Made by a program: the position numbers and the translations under genes. This document shows, piece by piece, positions 22,441 to 37,050 of a stretch of DNA of 64,000 bases; positions within the stretch are counted from its first letter, which is position 1; every line of letters starts with the position of its first letter. A model generated the notes under the pieces. It was given only the letters and a program-made list of their open reading frames with translations, made no database searches and was not told the DNA's origin. Source of the stretch: Hydractinia symbiolongicarpus (lineage: Eukaryota > Cnidaria > Hydrozoa > Anthoathecata > Hydractiniidae); contig NC_079880.1 of assembly GCF_029227915.1 (NCBI RefSeq), forward strand, positions 3,722,001-3,786,000, in the 5' to 3' direction.

Positions 22441-24949
22441 AGAAAGTACCCAGGGTGTAAACTCATTTCCCGAACTATTTTTTAAATTATTATTTCACCA
22501 CTAAAGCCCATGAGACTTGTAGTATTTAAAAATATTTTCATTTTTGATGAGACGCTGAATAAAAGAAGTTTAATCGCCGGAAAACGAAAACCCGCGACTT
22601 CCCGTAAATCCCGGACTCAGCCCGTATAGTCAAAAGTATACAAAGAAAGTACCCAGGAAGTAAACTCATTTCCCGAACGATTTTTTAAATTATTTTTTCA
22701 CCACTAAAACGCATGAGCCTTGTAGTTTTCAAAAATGTTTTCATTTTTGATGAGACGCTGAATAAAAGAAGTTTAATCGCCGGCAAACGAAAACCTGCGA
22801 TTTCCCGTAAATCCCGGACTCGGCCCGTATAGTCAAAAGTATACAAAGAAATTACCCAGGAAGTAAACTCATTTCCCAAACGATATTTTAAATTAATTTT
22901 CACCACTAAAACGCATGAGACTTGTAGTTTTCAGAAATGTTTTCATTTTTGATGAGACGCTTAATGAAAGTTGTTTAATCGCCGGCAAACGAAAACCCGC
23001 GATTTCCCGTAAATCACGGGCTTGGCCCGTATAGTCAAAAGTATACAAAGAAAGTACCCGGGGTGTAAACTCATTTCCCGAACGATTTTTTAAATTATTA
23101 TTTTACCACTAAAGCCCATGAGACTTGTAGTTTTCAAAAATGTTTTCATTTTTGATGAGACGCTGAATAAAAGAAGTTTAATCGCCGGAAAACGAAAACC
23201 CGCCATTTCCCGTAAACCCCGGACTCGGCCCGCATAGTCAAAAGTATACAAAGAAAGTACCCAGGGAGTAAACTCATTTCCCAAACGATTTTTTAAATTA
23301 TTTTTTCACCACTAAATCGCATGAGACTTGTAGTTTTCAAAAATGTTTTCATTTTTGATGAGACGCTGAATAAAAGAAGTTTAATCGCCGGCAAACGAAA
23401 ACCTGCGATTTGCCGTAAATCCCGGACTCGGCCCGTATAGTCAAAAGTATACAAAGAAAGTACCCAGGGTGTAAACTCATTTCCCGAACGATTTTTTAAA
23501 TTATTATTTCACCACTAAAGCCCATGAGACTTGTAGTATTTAAAAATATTCTCATTTTTGATGAGACGCTGAATAAAAGAAGTTTAATCGCCGGCAAACG
23601 AAAACCTGCGATTTCCCGTAAATCCCGGACTCGGCCCGTATAGTCAAAAGTATACAAACAAAGTACCCAGGGAGTAAACTCATTTCCCAAACGATATTTT
23701 AAATTAATTTTCACCACTAAAACGCATGAGACTTGTAGTTTTCAGAAATGTTTTCATTTTTGATGAGATGCTGAATAAAAGAGGTTTAATCGCCGGCAAA
23801 CGAAAACCTGCGATTTCCCGTAAATCCCGGACTCGGCCCGTATAGTCAAAAGTATACAAAGAAAGTACCCAGGGAGTAAACTCATTTCCCAAACGATATT
23901 TTAAATTAATTTTCACCATTAAAACGCATGAGACTTGTAGTTTTCAGAAATGTTTTCATTTTTGATGAGACGCTGAATAAAAGAAGTTTAATCGCCGGCA
24001 AACGAAAACCTGCGATTTCCCGTAAATCCCGGACTCGGCCCGTATAGTCAAAAGTATACAAAGAAAGTACCCAGGGTGTAAACTCATTTCCCGAACGATT
24101 TTTTAAATTATTATTTCACCACTAAAGCCCATAAGACTTGTAGTATTTAAAAATATTTTCATTTTTGATGAGACGCTGAATAAAAGAAGTTTAATCGCCG
24201 GCAAACGAAAACCTGCGATTTCCCGTAAATCCCGGACTCGGCTCGTATAGTCAAAAGTATACAAAGAAAGTACCCAGGGTGTAAACTTATTTCCCGAACG
24301 ATTTTTTAAATTATTATTTCACCACTAAAGCCCATGAGACTTGTAGTATATAAAAATATTTTTTATTTTTGATGAGACGCTGAATAAAAGAAGTTTAATC
24401 GCCGGCAAACGAAAACCCGCGCCTTCCCGTAAATCCCGGACTCGTCCCGTATAGTCAAAAGTATACAAAGAAAGTACCCAGGGAGTAAACTCATTCCCCG
24501 AAAGATTTTTTAAATTTTTTTTCACCACTAAAACGCATGAGACTTGTAGTTTTTAAAAATGTTTTCATTTTTGATGAGACGCTGAATAAAAGAAGTTTAA
24601 TTGCCGGCAAATGAAAACCCGCGTCTTCCCGTAAATCCCGGACTCGGCCCGTATAGTCAAAAGTATACAAAGAAAGTACCCAGGGAGTAAACTCATTTCC
24701 CAAACGATATTTTAAATTAATTTTCACCACTAAAACGCATGAGACTTGTAGTTTTCAGAAATGTTTTCATTTTTGATGAGACGCTTAATGAAAGTTGTTT
24801 AATCGCCGGCAAACGAAAACCCGCGATTTCCCGTAAATCTCGGGCTTGGCCCGTATAGTCGAATGTATACAAAGAAAGTACCCTGTGAGTAAACTCATTT
24901 CCAGAACGATTTTTTAATTTATTTTTTCAACACTAAAACGCATGAGACT

Positions 24950-27880
24950 TGTAGTTTTCAAAAATGTTTGCATTTTTGATGAGATGCCTAATGAAAGAGG
25001 TTTAATCGCCGGCAAACAAAAACCCGAGATTTCCCGTAAATCCTGGGCTTGGCCCGTATAGTCAAAAGTATACAAAGATAGTACCCAGGGAGTAAACTCA
25101 TTTCCAGAACGATTTTTTAAATTATTTTTTCACCACTAAAACGCATAAGACTTGTAGTTTTTAAAAATGTTTTCATTTTTGATGAGACGCTTAATGAAAG
25201 TTGTTTAATCGCCGGCAAACGAAAACCCGAGATTTCCCGTAAATCCCGGGCTTGGCCCGTATAGTCAAAAGTATACAAAGATAGTACCCAGGGAGTAAAC
25301 TCATTTCCAGAACGATTTTTTAAATTATTTTTTCACCACTAAAACGCATAAGACTTGTAGTTTATAAAATTTTTTTCATTTTTGATGAGACGCTGAATAA
25401 AAGAAGTTTAATCGCCGGTAAACGAAAACCTGCGATTTCCCGTAAATCCCGGACTCGGCCCGTATAGTCAAAAGTATACAAAGAAAGTACCCAGGGTGTA
25501 AACTCATTTCCCGAACTATTTTTCAAATTATTATTTCACCACGGGATTCATTTTTGATGAGACGCTTAATAAAAGTGGTTTAATTGCCGGCAAACGAAAA
25601 CCCGCGATTTCCCGTAAATCCCGGGCTTGGCCCGTATAGTCGAATGTATACAAAGAAAGTACCCTGTGAGTAAACTCATTTCCAAAACGATTTTTTAAAT
25701 TATCTTTTTACCACTAAAACGCTTGAGACTTGTAGTTTTCAAAAATGTTTTCATTTTTGATGAGACGCTGAATAAAAGAAGTTTAATCGCCGGCAAACGA
25801 AAACCCGCCATTTCCCGTAAACCCCGGACTCGGCCCGCATAGTCAAAAGTATACAAAGAAAGTACCCAGTGAGTAAACTCATTTCCCAAACGATTTTTTA
25901 AATTATTTTTTCACCACTAAATCGCATGAGACTTGTAGTTTTCAAAAATGTTTTCATTTTTGATGAGACGCTGAATAAAAGAAGTTTAATCGCCGGCAAA
26001 CGAAAACCTGCGATTTCCCGTAAATCCCGGACTCGGCCCGTATAGTCAAAAGTATACAAAGAAAGTACCCAGGGTGTAAAGGCATTTCCCGAACGATTTT
26101 TTAAATTATTATTTCACCACTAAAGCCCATGAGACTTGTAGTATTTAAAAATATTTTCATTTTTGATGAGACGCTGAATAAAAGAAGTTTAATCGCCGGC
26201 AAACGAAAACCCGCGACTTCCCGTAAATCCCGGACTCGGCCCGTATAGTCAAAAGTATACAAAGAAAGTACCCAGGGAGTAAACTCATTTCCCGAACGAT
26301 TTTTTAAATTTTTTTTCACCACTAAAACGCACGAGACTTGTAGTTTTTAAAAATGTTTTCATTTTTGATGAGACGCTGAATAAAAGAAGTTTAATTGCCG
26401 GCTAACGAAAACCCGCGTCTTCCCGTAAATCCCGGACTCGGCCCGTATAGTCAAAAGTATACAAAGAAAGTACCCAGGGAGTAAACTCATTTCCCGAACG
26501 ATTTTTTATATTATTTTTTTACCACTAAACGCATGAGACTTGTAGTTTTTAAAAATGTTTTCATTTTTGATGAGACGCTGAATAAAAGAAGTTTAATTGC
26601 CGGCAAATGAAAACCCGCGTCTTCCCGTAAATCCCGGACTCGGCCCGTATAGTCAAAAGTATACAAAGAAAGTACCCAGGGAGTAAACTCATTTCCCAAA
26701 CGATATTTTAAATTAATTTTCACCACTAAAACGCATGAGACTTGTAGTTTTCAGAAATGTTTTCATTTTTGATGAGATGCCTAATGAAAGAGGTTTAATC
26801 GCCGGCAAACAAAAACCCGAGATTTCCCGTAAATCCTGGGCTTGGCCCGTATAGTCAAAAGTATACAAAGATAGTACCCAGGGAGTAAACTCATTTCCAG
26901 AACGATTTTTTAAATTATTTTTTCACCACTAAAACGCATAAGACTTGTAGTTTTTAAAAATGTTTTCATTTTTGATGAGACGCTTAATGAAAGTTGTTTA
27001 ATCGCCGGCAAACGAAAACCCGAGATTTCCCGTAAATCCCGGGCTTGGCCCGTATAGTCAAAAGTATACAAAGATAGTACCCAGGGAGTAAACTCATTTC
27101 CAGAACGATTTTTTAAATTATTTTTTCACCACTAAAACGCATAAGACTTGTAGTTTATAAAATTTTTTTCATTTTTGATGAGACGCTGAATAAAAGAAGT
27201 TTAATCGCCGGCAAACGAAAACCTGCGATTTCCCGTAAATCCCGGACTCGGCCCGTATAGTCAAAAGTATACAAAGAAAGTACCCAGGGTGTAAACTCAT
27301 TTCCCGAACTATTTTTCAAATTATTATTTCACCACGGGATTCATTTTTGATGAGACGCTTAATAAAAGTGGTTTAATTGCCGGCAAACGAAAACCCGCGA
27401 TTTCCCGTAAATCCCGGGCTTGGCCCGTATAGTCGAATGTATACAAAGAAAGTACCCTGTGAGTAAACTCATTTCCAAAACGATTTTTTAAATTATCTTT
27501 TTACCACTAAAACGCTTGAGACTTGTAGTTTTCAAAAATGTTTTCATTTTTGATGAGACGCTGAATAAAAGAAGTTTAATCGCCGGCAAACGAAAACCCG
27601 CCATTTCCCGTAAACCCCGGACTCGGCCCGCATAGTCAAAAGTATACAAAGAAAGTACCCAGTGAGTAAACTCATTTCCCAAACGATTTTTTAAATTATT
27701 TTTTCACCACTAAATCGCATGAGACTTGTAGTTTTCAAAAATGTTTTCATTTTTGATGAGATGCTGAATAAAAGAAGTTTAATCGCCGGCAAACGAAAAC
27801 CTGCGATTTCCCGTAAATCCCGGGCTCGGCCCGTATAGTCAAAAGTATACAAAGAAAGTACCCAGGGTGTAAAGGCATTT
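24950..27880. repeat. Satellite HOR with 1,793-bp spacing
   Basis: The junction variant acgggattc at 25541 recurs at 27334, 1,793 bp away. The flanking monomers (gatgcctaatgaaagagg, tttataaaattttttt, and ccctgtgagtaaac with tatctttttacc) recur in the same order. The period equals eight full monomers plus one deleted 172-bp monomer. The edges are approximate. Confidence 0.75.
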
Positions 27881-30800
27881 CCCGAACGATTTTTTAAATT
27901 ATTATTTCACCACTAAAACGCATGAGACTTGTAGTTTTTAAAAATGTTTTCATTTTTGATGAGACGCTGAATAAAAGAAGTTTAATTGCCGGCTAACGAA
28001 AACCCGCGTCTTCCCGTAAATCCCGGACTCGGCCCGTATAGTCAAAAGTATACAAAGAAAGTACCCAGGGAGTAAACTCATTTCCCGAACGATTTTTTAT
28101 ATTATTTTTTTACCACTAAACGCATGAGACTTGTAGTTTTTAAAAATGTTTTCATTTTTGATGAGACGCTGAATAAAAGAAGTTTAATCGCCGGCAAACG
28201 AAAACCTGCGATTTCCCGTAAATCCCGGACTCGGCCCGTATAGTCAAAAGTATACAAAGAAAGTACCCAGGGAGTAAACTCATTTCCCAAACGATATTTT
28301 AAATTTTTTTTCACCACTAAAACGCATAAGACTTGTAGTTTTTAAAAATGTTTTCATTTTTGATGAGACGCTGAATAAAAGAAGTTTAATCGCCGGCAAA
28401 CGAAAACCTGCGATTTCCCGTAAATCCCGGACTCGGCCCGTATAATCAAAAGTATACAAAGAAAGTACCCAGGGTGTAAACTCATTTCCCGAACGATTTT
28501 TTAAATTATTATTTCACCACTAAAGCCCATGAGACTTGTAGTATTTAAAAATATTTTCATTTTTGATGAGACGCTGAATAAAAGAAGTTTAATCGCCGGC
28601 AAACGAAAACCCGCGCCTTCCCGTAAATCCCGGACTCGGCCCGTATAGTCAAAAGTATACAAAGAAAGTACCCAGGGAGTAAACTCATTCCCCGAACGAT
28701 TTTTTAAATTTTTTTTCACCACTAAAACGCATGAGACTTGTAGTTTTTAAAAATATTTTCATTTTTGATGAGACGCTGAATAAAAGAAGTTTAATTGCCG
28801 GCAAATGAAAATCCGCGTCTTCCCGTAAATCCCGGACTCAGCCCGTATAGTCAAAAGTATACAAAGAAAGTACCCAGGGAGTAAAAACTCATTTCCCAAA
28901 CGATATTTTAAATTAATTTTCACCACTAAAACGCATGAGACTTGTAGTTTTCAGAAATATTTTCATTTTTGATGAGACGCTTAATGAAAGTTGTTTAATA
29001 GCCGGCAAACGAAAACCCGCGATTTCCCGTAAATCCCGGGCTTGGCCCGTATAGTCGAATGTATACAAAGAAAGTACCCTGTGAGTAAACTCATTTCCAG
29101 AACGATTTTTTAATTTATTTTTTCAACACTAAAACGCATGAGACTTGTAGTTTTTAAAAATGTTTTTATTTTTGATGAGACGCTTAATGAAAGTTGTTTA
29201 ATCGCCGGCAAACGAAAACCCAAGATTTCCCGTAAATCCCGGGCTTGGCCCGTATAGTCAAAAGTATACAAAGATAGTACCCAGGGAGTAAACTCATTTC
29301 CAGAACGATTTTTTAAATTATTTTTTCACCACTAAAACGCATAAAACTTGTAGTTTATAAAAATTTTTTCAATTTTGATGAGACGCTGAATAAAAGAAGT
29401 TTAATCGCCGGCACACGAAAACCTGCGATTTCCCGTAAATCCCGGACTCGGCCCGTATAGTCAAAAGTATACAAAGAAAGTACCCAGGGTGTAAACTCAT
29501 TTCCCGAACTATTTTTTAAATTATTATTTCACCACGGGATTCATTTTTGATGAGACGCTTAATAAAAGTGGTTTAATTGCCGGCAAACGAAAACCCGCGA
29601 TTTCCCGTAAATCCCGGGCTTGGCCCGTATAGTCGAATGTATACAAAGAAAGTACCCTGTGAGTAAACTCATTTCCAAAACGATTTTTTAAATTATCTTT
29701 TCACCACTAAAACGCTTGAGACTTGTAGTTTTCAAAAATGTTTTCATTTTTGATGAGACGCTGAATAAAAGAAGTTTAATCGCCGGCAAACGAAAACCCG
29801 CCATTTCCCGTAAACCCCGGACTCGGCCCGCATAGTCAAAAGTATACAAAGAAAGTACCCAGGGAGTAAACGCATTTCCCAAACGATTTTTTAAATTATT
29901 TTTTCACCACTAAATCGCATGAGACTTGTAGTTTTCAAAAATGTTTTCATTTTCGATGAGACGCTGAATAAAAGAAGTTTAATCGCCGGCAAACGAAAAC
30001 CTGCGATTTCCCGTAAATCCCGGACTCGGCCCGTATAGTCAAAAGTATACAAAGAAAGTACCCAGGGAGTAAACTCATTTCCCGAACGATTTTTTAAATT
30101 TTTTTTCACCACTAAAACGCATGAGACTTGTAGTTTTTAAAAATGTTTTCATTTTTGATGAGACGCTGAATAAAAGAAGTTTAATTGCCGGCAAACGAAA
30201 ACCCGCGTCTTCCCGTAAATCCCGGACTCGGCCCGTATAGTCAAAAGTATACAAAGAAAGTACCCAGGGAGTAAACTCATTTCCCGAACGATTTTTTATA
30301 TTATTTTTTTACCACTAAACGCATGAGACTTGTAGTTTTTAAAAATGTTTTCATTTTTGATGAGACGCTGAATAAAAGAAGTTTAATCGCCGGCAAACGA
30401 AAACCTGCGATTTCCCGTAAATCCCGGACTCGGCCCGTATAGTCAAAAGTATACAAAGAAAGTACCCAGGGTGTAAACTCATTTCCCGAACGATTTTTTA
30501 AATTATTATTTCACCACTAAAGCCCATAAGACTTGTAGTTTATAAAAATTTTTTCAATTTTGATGAGACGCTGAATAAAAGAAGTTTAATCGCCGGCACA
30601 CGAAAACCTGCGATTTCCCGTAAATCCCGGACTCGGCCCGTATAGTCAAAAGTATACAAAGAAAGTACCCAGGGTGTAAACTCATTTCCCGAACTATTTT
30701 TTAAATTATTATTTCACCACGGGATTCATTTTTGATGAGACGCTTAATAAAAGTGGTTTAATTGCCGGCAAACGAAAACCCGCGATTTCCCGTAAATCCC

Positions 30801-33800
30801 GGGCTTGGCCCGTATAGTCGAATGTATACAAAGAAAGTACCCTGTGAGTAAACTCATTTCCAAAACGATTTTTTAAATTATCTTTTCACCACTAAAACGC
30901 TTGAGACTTGTAGTTTTCAAAAATGTTTTCATTTTTGATGAGACGCTGAATAAAAGAAGTTTAATCGCCGGCAAACGAAAACCCGCCATTTCCCGTAAAC
31001 CCCGGACTCGGCCCGCATAGTCAAAAGTATACAAAGAAAGTACCCAGGGAGTAAACGCATTTCCCAAACGATTTTTTAAATTATTTTTTCACCACTAAAT
31101 CGCATGAGACTTGTAGTTTTCAAAAATGTTTTCATTTTCGATGAGACGCTGAATAAAAGAAGTTTAATCGCCGGCAAACGAAAACCTGCGATTTCCCGTA
31201 AATCCCGGACTCGGCCCGTATAGTCAAAAGTATACAAAGAAAGTACCCAGGGAGTAAACTCATTTCCCGAACGATTTTTTAAATTTTTTTTCACCACTAA
31301 AACGCATGAGACTTGTAGTTTTTAAAAATGTTTTCATTTTTGATGAGACGCTGAATAAAAGAAGTTTAATTGCCGGCAAACGAAAACCCGCGTCTTCCCG
31401 TAAATCCCGGACTCGGCCCGTATAGTCAAAAGTATACAAAGAAAGTACCCAGGGAGTAAACTCATTTCCCGAACGATTTTTTATATTATTTTTTTACCAC
31501 TAAACGCATGAGACTTGTAGTTTTTAAAAATGTTTTCATTTTTGATGAGACGCTGAATAAAAGAAGTTTAATCGCCGGCAAACGAAAACCTGCGATTTCC
31601 CGTAAATCCCGGACTCGGCCCGTATAGTCAAAAGTATACAAAGAAAGTACCCAGGGTGTAAACTCATTTCCCGAACGATTTTTTAAATTATTATTTCACC
31701 ACTAAAGCCCATAAGACTTGTAGTATTTAAAAATATTTTCATTTTTGATGAGACGCTGAATAAAAGAAGTTTAATCGCCGGCAAACGAAAACCTGCGATT
31801 TCCCGTAAATCCCGGACTCGGCTCGTATAGTCAAAAGTATACAAAGAAAGTACCCATGGTGTAAACTCATTTCCCGAACGATTTTTTAAATTATTATTTC
31901 ACCACTAAAGCCCATGAGACTTGTAGTATTTAAAAATATTTTCATTTTTGATGAGACGCTGAATAAAAGAAGTTTAATCGCCGGCAAACGAAAACCCGCG
32001 CCTTCCCGTAAATCCCGGACTCGGCCCGTATAGTCAAAAGTATACAAAGAAAGTACCCAGGGAGTAAACTCATTCCCCGAACGATTTTTTAAATTTTTTT
32101 TCACCACTAAAACGCATGAGACTTGTAGTTTTTAAAAATGTTTTCATTTTTGATGAGACGCTGAATAAAAGAAGTTTAATTGCCGGCAAATGAAAACCCG
32201 CGTCTTCCCGTAAATCCCGGACTCAGCCCGTATAGTCAAAAGTATACAAAGAAAGTACCCAGGGAGTAAACTCATTTCCCAAACGATATTTTAAATTAAT
32301 TTTCACCACTAAAACGCATGAGACTTGTAGTTTTCAGAAATGTTTTCATTTTTGATGAGACGCTTAATGAAAGTTGTTTAATCGCCGGCAAACGAAAACC
32401 CGCGATTTCCCGTAAATCCCGGGCTTGGCCCGTATAGTCGAATGTATACAAAGAAAGTACCCTGTGAGTAAACTCATTTCCAGAACGATTTTTTAAATTA
32501 TTTTTTCACCACTAAAACGCATAAGACTTGTAGTTTTTAAAAATGTTTTCATTTTTGATGAGACGCTTAATGAAAGTTGTTTAATCGCCGGCAAACGAAA
32601 ACCCGAGATTTCCCGTAAATCCCGGGCTTGGCCCGTATAGTCAAAAGTATACAAAGATAGTACCCAGGGAGTAAACTCATTTCCAGAACGATTTTTTAAA
32701 TTATTTTTTCACCACTAAAACGCATAAGACTTGTAGTTTATAAAAATTTTTTCATTTTTGATGAGACGCTGAATAAAAGAAGTTTAATCGCCGGCAAACG
32801 AAAACCTGCGATTTCCCGTAAATCCCGGACTCGGCCCGTATAGTCAAAAGTATACAAAGAAAGTACCCAGGGTGTAAACTCATTTCCCGAACTATTTTTT
32901 AAATTATTATTTCACCACGGGATTCATTTTTGATGAGACGCTTAATAAAAGTGGTTTAATTACCGGCAAACGAAAACCTGCGATTTCCCGTAAATCCCGG
33001 GCTTGGCCCGTATAGTCGAATGTATACAAAGAAAGTACCCTGTGAGTAAACTCATTTCCAAAACAATTTTTTAAATTATCTTTTCACCACTAAAACGCTT
33101 GAGACTTGTAGTTTTCAAAAATGTTTTCATTTTTGATGAGACGCTGAATAAAAGAAGTTTAATCGCCGGCAAACGAAAACCCGCCATTTCCCGTAAACCC
33201 CGGACTCGGCCCGCATAGTCAAAAGTATACAAAAAAAGTACCCAGGGAGTAAACTCATTTCCCAAACGATTTTTTAAATTATTTTTTCACCACTAAATCG
33301 CATGAGACTTGTAGTTTTCAAAAATGTTTTCATTTTTGATGGGACCCTGAATAAAAGAAGTTTAATCGCCGGCAAACGAAAACCTGCGATTTCCCGTAAA
33401 TCCCGGACTCGGCCCGTATAGTCAAAAGTATACAAAGAAAGTACCCAGGGTGTAAACGCATTTCCTGAACGATTTTTTAAATTATTATTTCACCACGGGA
33501 TTCATTTTTGATGAGACGCTTAATAAAAGTGGTTTAATTGCCGGCAAACGAAAACCCGCGATTTCCCGTAAATCCCGGGCTTGGCCCGTATAGTCGAATG
33601 TATACAAAGAAAGTACCCTGTGAGTAAACTCATTTCCAAAACGATTTTTTAAATTATCTTTTCACCACTAAAACGCTTGAGACTTGTAGTTTTTAAAAAT
33701 GTTTTCATTTTTGATGAGACGCTGAATAAAAGAAGTTTAATCGCCGGCAAACGAAAACCCGCCATTTCCCGTAAACCCCGGACTCGGCCCGCATAGTCAA

Positions 33801-36800
33801 AAGTATACAAAGAAAGTACCCAGGGAGTAAACTCATTTCCCAAACGATTTTTTAAATTATTTTTTCACCACTAAATCGCATGAGACTTGTAGTTTTCAAA
33901 AATGTTTTCATTTTTGATGAGACGCTGAATAAAAGAAGTTTAATCGCCGGCAAACGAAAACCTGCGATTTCCCGTAAATCCCGGACTCGGCCCGTATAGT
34001 CAAAAGTATACAAAGAAAGTACCCAGGGTGTAAACGCATTTCCCGAACGATTTTTTAAATTATTATTTCACCACTAAAGCCCATGAGACTTGTAGTATTT
34101 AAAAATATTTTCATTTTTGATGAGACGCTGAATAAAAGAAGTTTAATCGCCGGCAAACGAAAACCCGCGACTTCCCGTAAATCCCGGACTCGGCCCGTAT
34201 AGTCAAAAGTATACAAAGAAAGTACCCAGGGAGTAAACTCATTTCCCGAACGATTTTTTAAATTTTTTTTCACCACTAAAACGCATGAGACTTGTAGTTT
34301 TTAAAAATGTTTTCATTTTTGATGAGACGCTGAATAAAAGAAGTTTAATTGCCGGCAAACGAAAACCCGCGACTTCCCGTAAATCCCGGACTCGGCCCGT
34401 ATAGTCAAAAGTATACAAAGAAAGTACCCAGGGTGTAAACTCATTTCCCGAACTATTTTTTAAATTATTATTTCACCACGGGATTCATTTTTGATGAGAC
34501 GCTTAATAAAAGTGGTTTAATTGCCGGCAAACGAAAACCCGCGATTTCCCGTAAATCCCGGGCTTGGCCCGTATAGTCGAATGTATACAAAGAAAGTACC
34601 CTGTGAGTAAACTCATTTGCAAAACGATTTTTTAAATTATCTTTTCACCACTAAAACGCTTGAGACTTGTAGTTTTCAAAAATGTTTTCATTTTTGATGA
34701 GACGCTGAATAAAAGAAGTTTAATCGCCGGCAAACAAAAACCCGCCATTTCCCGTAAACCCCGGACTCGGCCCGCATAGTCAAAAGTATACAAAGAAAGT
34801 ACCCAGGGAGTAAACTCATTTCCCGAACGATTTTTTAAATTATTTTTTCACCACTAAATCGCATGAGACTTGTAGTTTTCAAAAATGTTTTCATTTTTGA
34901 TGAGACGCTGAATAAAAGAAGTTTAATCGCCGGCAAACGAAAACCTGCGATTTCCCGTAAATCCCGGACTCGGCCCGTATAGTCAAAAGTATACAAAGAA
35001 AGTACCCAGGGAGTAAACTCATTTCCCGAACGATTTTTTAAATTTTTTTTCACCACTAAAACGCATGAGACTTGTAGTTTTTAAAAATGTTTTCATTTTT
35101 GATGAGACGCTGAATAAAAGAAGTTTAATTGCCGGCAAACGAAAACCCGCGACTTCCCGTAAATCCCGGACTCGGCCCGTATAGTCAAAAGTATACAAAG
35201 AAAGTACCCAGGGTGTAAACTCATTTCCCGAACTATTTTTTAAATTATTATTTCACCACGGGATTCATTTTTGATGAGACGCTTAATAAAAGTGGTTTAA
35301 TTGCCGGCAAACGAAAACCCGCGATTTCCCGTAAATCCCGGGCTTGGCCCGTATAGTCGAATGTATACAAAGAAAGTACCCTGTGAGTAAACTCATTTGC
35401 AAAACGATTTTTTAAATTATCTTTTCACCACTAAAACGCTTGAGACTTGTAGTTTTCAAAAATGTTTTCATTTTTGATGAGACGCTGAATAAAAGAAGTT
35501 TAATCGCCGGCAAACAAAAACCCGCCATTTCCCGTAAACCCCGGACTCGGCCCGCATAGTCAAAAGTATACAAAGAAAGTACCCAGGGAGTAAACTCATT
35601 TCCCGAACGATTTTTTAAATTATTTTTTCACCACTAAATCGCATGAGACTTGTAGTTTTCAAAAATGTTTTCATTTTTGATGAGACGCTGAATAAAAGAA
35701 GTTTAATCGCCGGCAAACGAAAACCTGCGATTTCCCGTAAATCCCGGACTCGGCCCGTATAGTCAAAAGTATACAAAGAAAGTACCCAGGGTGTAAACGC
35801 ATTTCCCGAACGATTTTTTAAATTATTATTTCACCACTAAAGCCCATGAGACTTGTAGTATTTAAAAATATTTTCATTTTTGATGAGACGCTGAATAAAA
35901 GAAGTTTAATCGCCGGCAAACGAAAACCCGCGACTTCCCGTAAATCCCGGACTCGGCCCGTATAGTCAAAAGTATACAAAGAAAGTACCCAGGGAGTAAA
36001 CTCATTTCCCGAACGATTTTTTAAATTTTTTTTCACCACTAAAACGCATGAGACTTGTAGTTTTTAAAAATGTTTTCATTTTTGATGAGACGCTGAATAA
36101 AAGAAGTTTAATTGCCGGCAAACGAAAACCCGCGACTTCCCGTAAATCCCGGACTCGGCCCGTATAGTCAAAAGTATACAAGGAAAGTACCCAGGGTGTA
36201 AACTCATTTCCCGAACTATTTTTTAAATTATTATTTCACCACGGGATTCATTTTTGATGAGACGCTTAATAAAAGTGGTTTAATTGCCGGCAAACGAAAA
36301 CCCGCGATTTCCCGTAAATCCCGGGCTTGGCCCGTATAGTCGAATGTATACAAAGAAAGTACCCTGTGAGTAAACTCATTTGCAAAACGATTTTTTAAAT
36401 TATCTTTTCACCACTAAAACGCTTGAGACTTGTAGTTTTCAAAAATGTTTTCATTTTTGATGAGACGCTGAATAAAAGAAGTTTAATCGCCGGCAAACAA
36501 AAACCCGCCATTTCCCGTAAACCCCGGACTCGGCCCGCATAGTCAAAAGTATACAAAGAAAGTACCCAGGGAGTAAACTCATTTCCCGAACGATTTTTTA
36601 AATTATTTTTTCACCACTAAATCGCATGAGACTTGTAGTTTTCAAAAATGTTTTCATTTTTGATGAGACGCTGAATAAAAGAAGTTTAATCGCCGGCAAA
36701 CGAAAACCTGCGATTTCCCGTAAATCCCGGACTCGGCCCGTATAGTCAAAAGTATACAAAGAAAGTACCCAGGGAGTAAACTCATTTCCCGAACGATTTT

Positions 36801-37050
36801 TTAAATTTTTTTTCACCACTAAAACGCATGAGACTTGTAGTTTTTAAAAATGTTTTCATTTTTGATGAGACGCTGAATAAAAGAAGTTTAATTGCCGGCA
36901 AACGAAAACCCGCGACTTCCCGTAAATCCCGGACTCGGCCCGTATAGTCAAAAGTATACAAAGAAAGTACCCAGGGTGTAAACTCATTTCCCGAACTATT
37001 TTTTAAATTATTATTTCACCACGGGATTCATTTTTGATGAGACGCTTAAT
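25541..37050. repeat. Ten deleted monomers (about 172 bp) sharing one deletion junction
   Basis: In ten monomers caccac is followed directly by gggattcatttttgatgag, which removes a net 31 bp covering the gcccatgagacttgtag box. The acggga junction occurs at 25541, 27334, 29534, 30719, 32917, 33495, 34478, 35258, 36241 and 37021. The junction is identical in all ten, so a single deletion was spread by array expansion. Every case is followed by a cgggcttggcccg/ccctgtgagtaaac class monomer. Confidence 0.9.
29351..31720. repeat. 6-mer satellite HOR, two copies of about 1,185 bp
   Basis: Copy 1 is 29351-30535 and copy 2 is 30536-31720. The phase marker is tagtttataaaaatttttt followed by caattttgatg, seen at 29351 and 30536. 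The period of 1,185 bp fits five full monomers plus one deleted monomer. The pair looks almost identical by eye and includes the rare variant cattttcgatgag at the same offset in both copies. Confidence 0.85.

Larger units (their letters stand above)
19405..25541. repeat. Duplicon copy 2 (satellite plus LINE)
   Basis: This is the partner of 7690-13418. It is about 408 bp longer because two extra monomers, of the cccgcgttttcccg type, lie between the cagcgagtaaactcattatc monomer (about 20061) and the LINE tail. The right edge at about 25541 is where the caccacgggattc deletion variant begins. Confidence 0.8.
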
